11,594 bases of DNA from RAM1 sp040376925 (GTDB lineage: Bacteria > Pseudomonadota > Gammaproteobacteria > Burkholderiales > Burkholderiaceae_C): assembly GCA_040376925.1 (NCBI GenBank), contig JBEIPU010000134.1, positions 1-11,594 on the forward strand, written 5' to 3'. The position numbers and the translations under genes were made by a program. Numbering within the stretch: the stretch's first letter is position 1; the number at the start of each line of letters is the position of its first letter. Of this stretch, positions 8,285-11,594 are shown one piece after another. The notes beneath the pieces were generated by a model that saw nothing but the letters and a program-made list of their open reading frames with translations, was not told where the DNA came from and ran no database searches.

Positions 8285-10272
8285 TGTTCTCTACCGCGTT
8301 CCTGGACATCCCCCCTCTGGCCAGCGCGGGAGGCACGGTCACGCTGCCCGGCTCCAAAAGCATCTCCAACCGGGTGCTGCTGCTGGCTGCGCTGTGCGCG
8401 GGCACCACTACCGTCCATGACCTGCTGGACTCCGACGACACCCGCGTCATGCTGGACGCGCTGCGCCAGCTGGGCTGCGCCGTGGCGCATGAGGGCGCCG
8501 TGGTGCATATCACCGGCCTGGGCGGGCGGGCACCGGCGGCGCCGGCCAGGCTGTTCATGGGCAATGCGGGCACGGCCATGCGGCCGCTGACGGCTGCGCT
8601 GGCTGTACTGGGCGGCGACTTTGAACTGAGCGGTGTGCCACGCATGCACGAGCGCCCCATTGGCGACCTGGTGGATGCGCTGCGGCAGCTGGGTTGCACC
8701 GTCCAGTACCTGGGCAATGAAGGCTTTCCGCCGCTGCGCATCGGCCACCCCACGCTGTCGCTGGACGCGCCGATCCGCGTGCGCGGCGATGTGTCCAGCC
8801 AGTTCCTGACCGCGTTGCTGCTGGCGCTGCCGCTGGTGGCCAGGCGTGATGTGGTAATCGAGGTGGTGGGCGAGCTGATTTCGCGGCCGTACATTGAAAT
8901 CACACTGAACCTGCTCGATCGCTTTGGCATCGCGGTGCAGCGCGATGGCTGGCAACGCTTCACCATCCCGGCAGGCAGCGCGTACCGTTCGCCGGGCGAC
9001 ATCCATGTGGAAGCCGATGCGTCTTCTGCCAGCTACTTCATTGCGCTGGGTGCACTGGCCGCCAGCCAGGGCTGCGTGCGCGTCCAGGGCGTGGGTGCGG
9101 GCTCCATTCAAGGCGACATCCGCTTCATCGAGGCCGCCCAGGCGATGGGCGCCCACGTCGCCAGCGGCCCCAACTGGCTGGAAATTTCGCGCGGCGCCTG
9201 GCCGCTCAAGGCGATCGACCTGGACTGCAACCACATCCCCGACGCCGCCATGACGCTGGCCGTGATGGGCCTGTTTGCCGACGGCCCGACCACGCTGCGC
9301 AACATTGCCAGCTGGCGTGTCAAGGAAACCGACCGTATCGCCGCGATGGCCGCCGAATGCGCCAAGCTGGGCGCAGAAGTGACCGAAGGCCCCGACTGGC
9401 TGCGTGTGCAGCCACCGGCGCATTGGCGCGCCGCCAGCATCCACACCTATGACGACCATCGGGTGGCCATGTGCTTTTCACTCGCGGCGTTCAACGCGGA
9501 CGGCGTGCCGGTTCGCATCGAAGACCCCAAGTGCGTGGCCAAGACCTTTCCGGACTACTTTGAGGCCTTGTTTGGCGTCGTGACGCCGCGCGACGGCCAG
9601 GTGCCGGTCATCTGCGTGGACGGACCGACGGCGTCGGGCAAAGGCACGCTGGCGGCGTCCGTAGCGCAAAAGCTCGGCTACCACTACCTGGATTCCGGTG
9701 CGTTGTACCGCGTGACCGCGCTGGCGGCCCTGCAGGCCGGCCTGGCCCTGGACGCGGCGCACGAGGCGGGCATTGCCGAGCTGGCCGCCCGGCTGCCGGT
9801 ACGCTTTACCGGCTCGCATGTGTTTCTGGGCGGCCAGGACGTGACCGACGCCATCCGCACCGAAGGAGCCGGCATGAACGCCTCACGCGTCTCGGCCCTG
9901 CCCCAGGTCCGCACGGCTTTGGTGGCCCTGCAGCATTCATTTCGCCGGCTGCCGGGGCTGGTGGCCGACGGCCGTGACATGGGCACCGTGATCTTCCCGG
10001 CTGCGCCGCTCAAGGTCTACCTGACGGCCAGCGCTGCCCGCCGGGCCGAGCGCAGGCATAAGCAGTTGATTTCAAAGGGTTTTTCAACTACACTCGACAG
10101 TCTTCGCCAGGATCTGGAGGCGCGCGACACCAGGGACTCGTCCCGCAGCGTCGCCCCTTTGAAGCCTGCCGCAGATGCCTTGCTGCTCGACAACTCTGAC
10201 CAGACGATTGAAGAATCAGTCGGTCAGGTGCTGCAGTGGTGGCAAGGCAAGCAGCCGTTCAGGACAGCCTGA
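8284..10272 (+). CDS. aroA-cmk: Fused EPSP synthase / cytidylate kinase (AroA-Cmk)
   Basis: One 662-residue protein combining two enzymes. Residues 1 to about 431 are EPSP synthase, which joins shikimate-3-phosphate and PEP on the way to chorismate: PGSKSISNR (K25), GNAGTAMRPLTA (G96, T97 and P101, E. coli numbering), MHERPIGDLVD, IPDAAMT with D320, KETDR (E348) and TYDDHRVAM. This is the class I, glyphosate-sensitive type. Residues about 441-655 are CMP kinase, which phosphorylates CMP and dCMP: P-loop GPTASGKGT (447-455), YLDSGALYR, ADGRDMGTVIFP and RDTRDSSRSVAPL. Only about ten residues separate the domains and no stop intervenes. The ATG overlaps the tyrA stop by one base (TAATG), indicating translational coupling. 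The same fusion is known in Comamonadaceae and relatives, so a sequencing error is unlikely. In Pseudomonas aroA is fused to tyrA instead. Confidence 0.97.
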   Translation: MFSTAFLDIPPLASAGGTVTLPGSKSISNRVLLLAALCAGTTTVHDLLDSDDTRVMLDALRQLGCAVAHEGAVVHITGLGGRAPAAPARLFMGNAGTAMRPLTAALAVLGGDFELSGVPRMHERPIGDLVDALRQLGCTVQYLGNEGFPPLRIGHPTLSLDAPIRVRGDVSSQFLTALLLALPLVARRDVVIEVVGELISRPYIEITLNLLDRFGIAVQRDGWQRFTIPAGSAYRSPGDIHVEADASSASYFIALGALAASQGCVRVQGVGAGSIQGDIRFIEAAQAMGAHVASGPNWLEISRGAWPLKAIDLDCNHIPDAAMTLAVMGLFADGPTTLRNIASWRVKETDRIAAMAAECAKLGAEVTEGPDWLRVQPPAHWRAASIHTYDDHRVAMCFSLAAFNADGVPVRIEDPKCVAKTFPDYFEALFGVVTPRDGQVPVICVDGPTASGKGTLAASVAQKLGYHYLDSGALYRVTALAALQAGLALDAAHEAGIAELAARLPVRFTGSHVFLGGQDVTDAIRTEGAGMNASRVSALPQVRTALVALQHSFRRLPGLVADGRDMGTVIFPAAPLKVYLTASAARRAERRHKQLISKGFSTTLDSLRQDLEARDTRDSSRSVAPLKPAADALLLDNSDQTIEESVGQVLQWWQGKQPFRTA

Positions 10273-10438
10273 GCAGCTACCCGGCCCGCATCGCCCCTCT
10301 CGCGCGTCAGCGCCCCAGGTGGTGCGGTTCATCAACGTAACCCGCGGCCCCGTCCGCAACAAACCGCCGTCCTCAGCCTTAAAAACAGCCGCCCTGAAGC
10401 GATTTTGCTTTTGCGCCTGGAAACCTGTGTGATCGGTC

Positions 10439-10445
10439 AAGGAAA
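10439..10445 (+). promoter_or_regulatory. rpsA ribosome binding site
   Basis: AAGGAAA (10439-10445) lies 4 nt before the rpsA ATG at 10450 and fixes the start. The preceding gap from the aroA-cmk stop is 177 nt (10273-10449), the largest on the plus-strand side after gyrA. A weak promoter candidate, TTGCTT (10405-10410) and TGTGAT (10428-10433) with a 17-bp spacer, would leave a very short leader. I see no clear terminator in the gap. Confidence 0.75.
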
Positions 10446-10449
10446 CTTA

Positions 10450-11594
10450 ATGTCTGAATCTTTTGCCGCCCTGTTTGAAGAATCGCTGCAGCGCCAGGAA
10501 ATGCGCGCCGGCGAGGTCATTACCGCTGAAGTCGTGCGCATCGAGCACAGCTTTGTCGTGGTCAATGCCGGACTCAAGTCCGAGGCCTATGTGCCGATCG
10601 AAGAGTTCAAGAACGACAAGGGCGAGATCGAAGTCCAGGTAGGCGACTTCGTGTCGGTGGCCATCGACGCCATCGAAAACGGCTACGGCGACACCATCCT
10701 GTCGCGCGACAAGGCCAAGCGCCTGGCTTCGTGGATGAGCCTGGAAAAGGCCCTGGAATCCGGCGAGTTCGTCACCGGCACCACCAGCGGCAAGGTCAAG
10801 GGCGGCCTGACCGTGCTGGTCAACGGCATCCGCGCCTTCCTGCCCGGTTCGCTGATCGACACGCGTCCCATCAAGGACCTGACGCCTTACGAAAACAAGA
10901 CCCTGGAATTCAAGGTCATCAAGCTGGACCGCAAGCGCAACAACGTGGTGCTGAGCCGCCGCGCCGTGGTGGAAGCCTCCATGGGCGAAGAGCGCGCCAA
11001 GCTCATGCAGAACCTCAAGGAAGGTTCCGTGGTCCAGGGCGTGGTCAAGAACATCACCGAATACGGTGCTTTCGTGGACCTGGGCGGTATCGACGGCCTG
11101 CTGCACATCACCGACATGGCCTGGCGCCGTGTGCGTCACCCCTCCGAAGTGGTGACCGCTGGCCAGGAAATCACCGCCAAGATCCTGAAGTTCGACACCG
11201 AGAAGAACCGCGTGTCCCTGGGTCTGAAGCAGATGGGCGACGACCCGTGGATGGGCGTTTCGCGCCGCTACCCCACCGCCACCCGCCTGTTCGGCAAGAT
11301 CACCAACATCGCCGACTACGGCGCGTTCGTGGAACTCGAGCCGGGCATCGAAGGCCTGGTGCACGTCTCCGAAATGGACTGGACCAACAAGAACGTGGCT
11401 CCCTCGAAGATCGTTGCCCTGGGTGACGAAGTCGAAGTCATGGTCCTGGAAATCGACGAAGACAAGCGCCGTATCAGCCTGGGCATGAAGCAGTGCAAGG
11501 CCAACCCCTGGCAGGAATTCGCGCAGAACACCAAGCGCGGCGACCGCGTCAAGGGCCCGATCAAGTCCATCACCGACTTCGGCGTGTTCGTGGG
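10450..11594 (+). CDS. rpsA: 30S ribosomal protein S1 (3' end outside the window)
   Basis: The first 381 residues of ribosomal protein S1, the large RNA-binding protein that brings mRNA to the 30S subunit; the reading frame is open at the right edge. The usual length of about 560 residues implies roughly two thirds is present. The N-terminus MSESFAALFEESLQRQEMRAGE is the 30S-binding segment. Repeated S1/OB domains follow: two degenerate ribosome-binding ones (about 20-90 and 105-175), then two canonical RNA-binding repeats, GVVKNITEYGAFVDLGGIDGLLH and GKITNIADYGAFVELEPGIEGLVH. A fifth begins with GPIKSITDFGVFV at the cut. The start has a good Shine-Dalgarno. In many proteobacteria rpsA follows cmk and represses its own translation; the 177-nt leader region would be the place for that, but no known S1 operator structure was identified by eye. 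Confidence 0.97.
   Translation, partial: MSESFAALFEESLQRQEMRAGEVITAEVVRIEHSFVVVNAGLKSEAYVPIEEFKNDKGEIEVQVGDFVSVAIDAIENGYGDTILSRDKAKRLASWMSLEKALESGEFVTGTTSGKVKGGLTVLVNGIRAFLPGSLIDTRPIKDLTPYENKTLEFKVIKLDRKRNNVVLSRRAVVEASMGEERAKLMQNLKEGSVVQGVVKNITEYGAFVDLGGIDGLLHITDMAWRRVRHPSEVVTAGQEITAKILKFDTEKNRVSLGLKQMGDDPWMGVSRRYPTATRLFGKITNIADYGAFVELEPGIEGLVHVSEMDWTNKNVAPSKIVALGDEVEVMVLEIDEDKRRISLGMKQCKANPWQEFAQNTKRGDRVKGPIKSITDFGVFV

Noticed and set aside
8170..9459. A 429-codon minus-strand open frame opposite aroA
   Set aside because: Same composition artefact (His/Gln/Gly/Arg-rich, no domains), while the plus strand encodes all EPSP synthase motifs without a break.
10175..10440. Small frames in the aroA-cmk to rpsA gap (about 85 codons plus, 74 codons minus)
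   Set aside because: Both mostly overlap the end of cmk in other frames, have no ribosome binding site of note, and show no recognisable protein features.
10273..10449. Possible intrinsic terminator or S1 operator between aroA-cmk and rpsA
   Set aside because: Only 4-bp stems (for example GCGG/CCGC near 10343-10356, AAGC/GCTT near 10397-10410) were found, with no proper T run; not enough to call.

Overview
This is a GC-rich chromosomal housekeeping segment, most likely from a betaproteobacterium of the order Burkholderiales, family Comamonadaceae. Four things support this: a tmRNA with the tag ANDERFALAA, a short barrel-less OmpA-family protein, an AroA-Cmk fusion protein, and the gene order gyrA-serC-pheA-tyrA-aroA/cmk-rpsA. 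The assignment comes from gene content and motifs, not from a database search.

Left part, minus strand (read from about 2.4 kb down to 1). An OmpA-family cell-envelope gene has its own promoter, two hairpins in its leader and a strong intrinsic terminator. It is followed by ubiG (ubiquinone O-methyltransferase) and, overlapping it by a few bases, a HAD phosphatase. The phosphatase is annotated gph by habit, but its context and sequence make it a candidate for MupP, the MurNAc-6-phosphate phosphatase of cell-wall recycling. Just beyond it is the 5' half of ssrA (tmRNA), cut by the window edge. Its promoter overlaps the end of the phosphatase gene.

Right part, plus strand (2.5 kb to the end). 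gyrA starts divergently from ompA across a 223-bp intergenic region. It is followed by serC, pheA, tyrA and a single reading frame fusing aroA (EPSP synthase) to cmk (CMP kinase), then rpsA (ribosomal protein S1), which runs off the right edge. From serC to aroA-cmk the genes are packed tightly (13-nt gap, 4-nt overlap, 1-nt overlap), so they are probably one translationally coupled operon. PheA and TyrA draw chorismate toward Phe and Tyr, AroA makes the chorismate precursor EPSP, and SerC makes phosphoserine for serine and PLP metabolism. Cmk recycles CMP/dCMP, S1 serves translation and GyrA serves DNA topology.

I see no mobile element, CRISPR array, phage gene or previously undescribed multi-gene system. 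The points worth a second look are smaller: glutamine at GyrA position 83, the aroA-cmk fusion with a possible trace of the ancestral gene overlap at the junction, the MupP question, a 9-residue tryptophan repeat in the OmpA protein, the short interval between the ompA terminator and ubiG, and a stem-loop that contains the gyrA stop codon.
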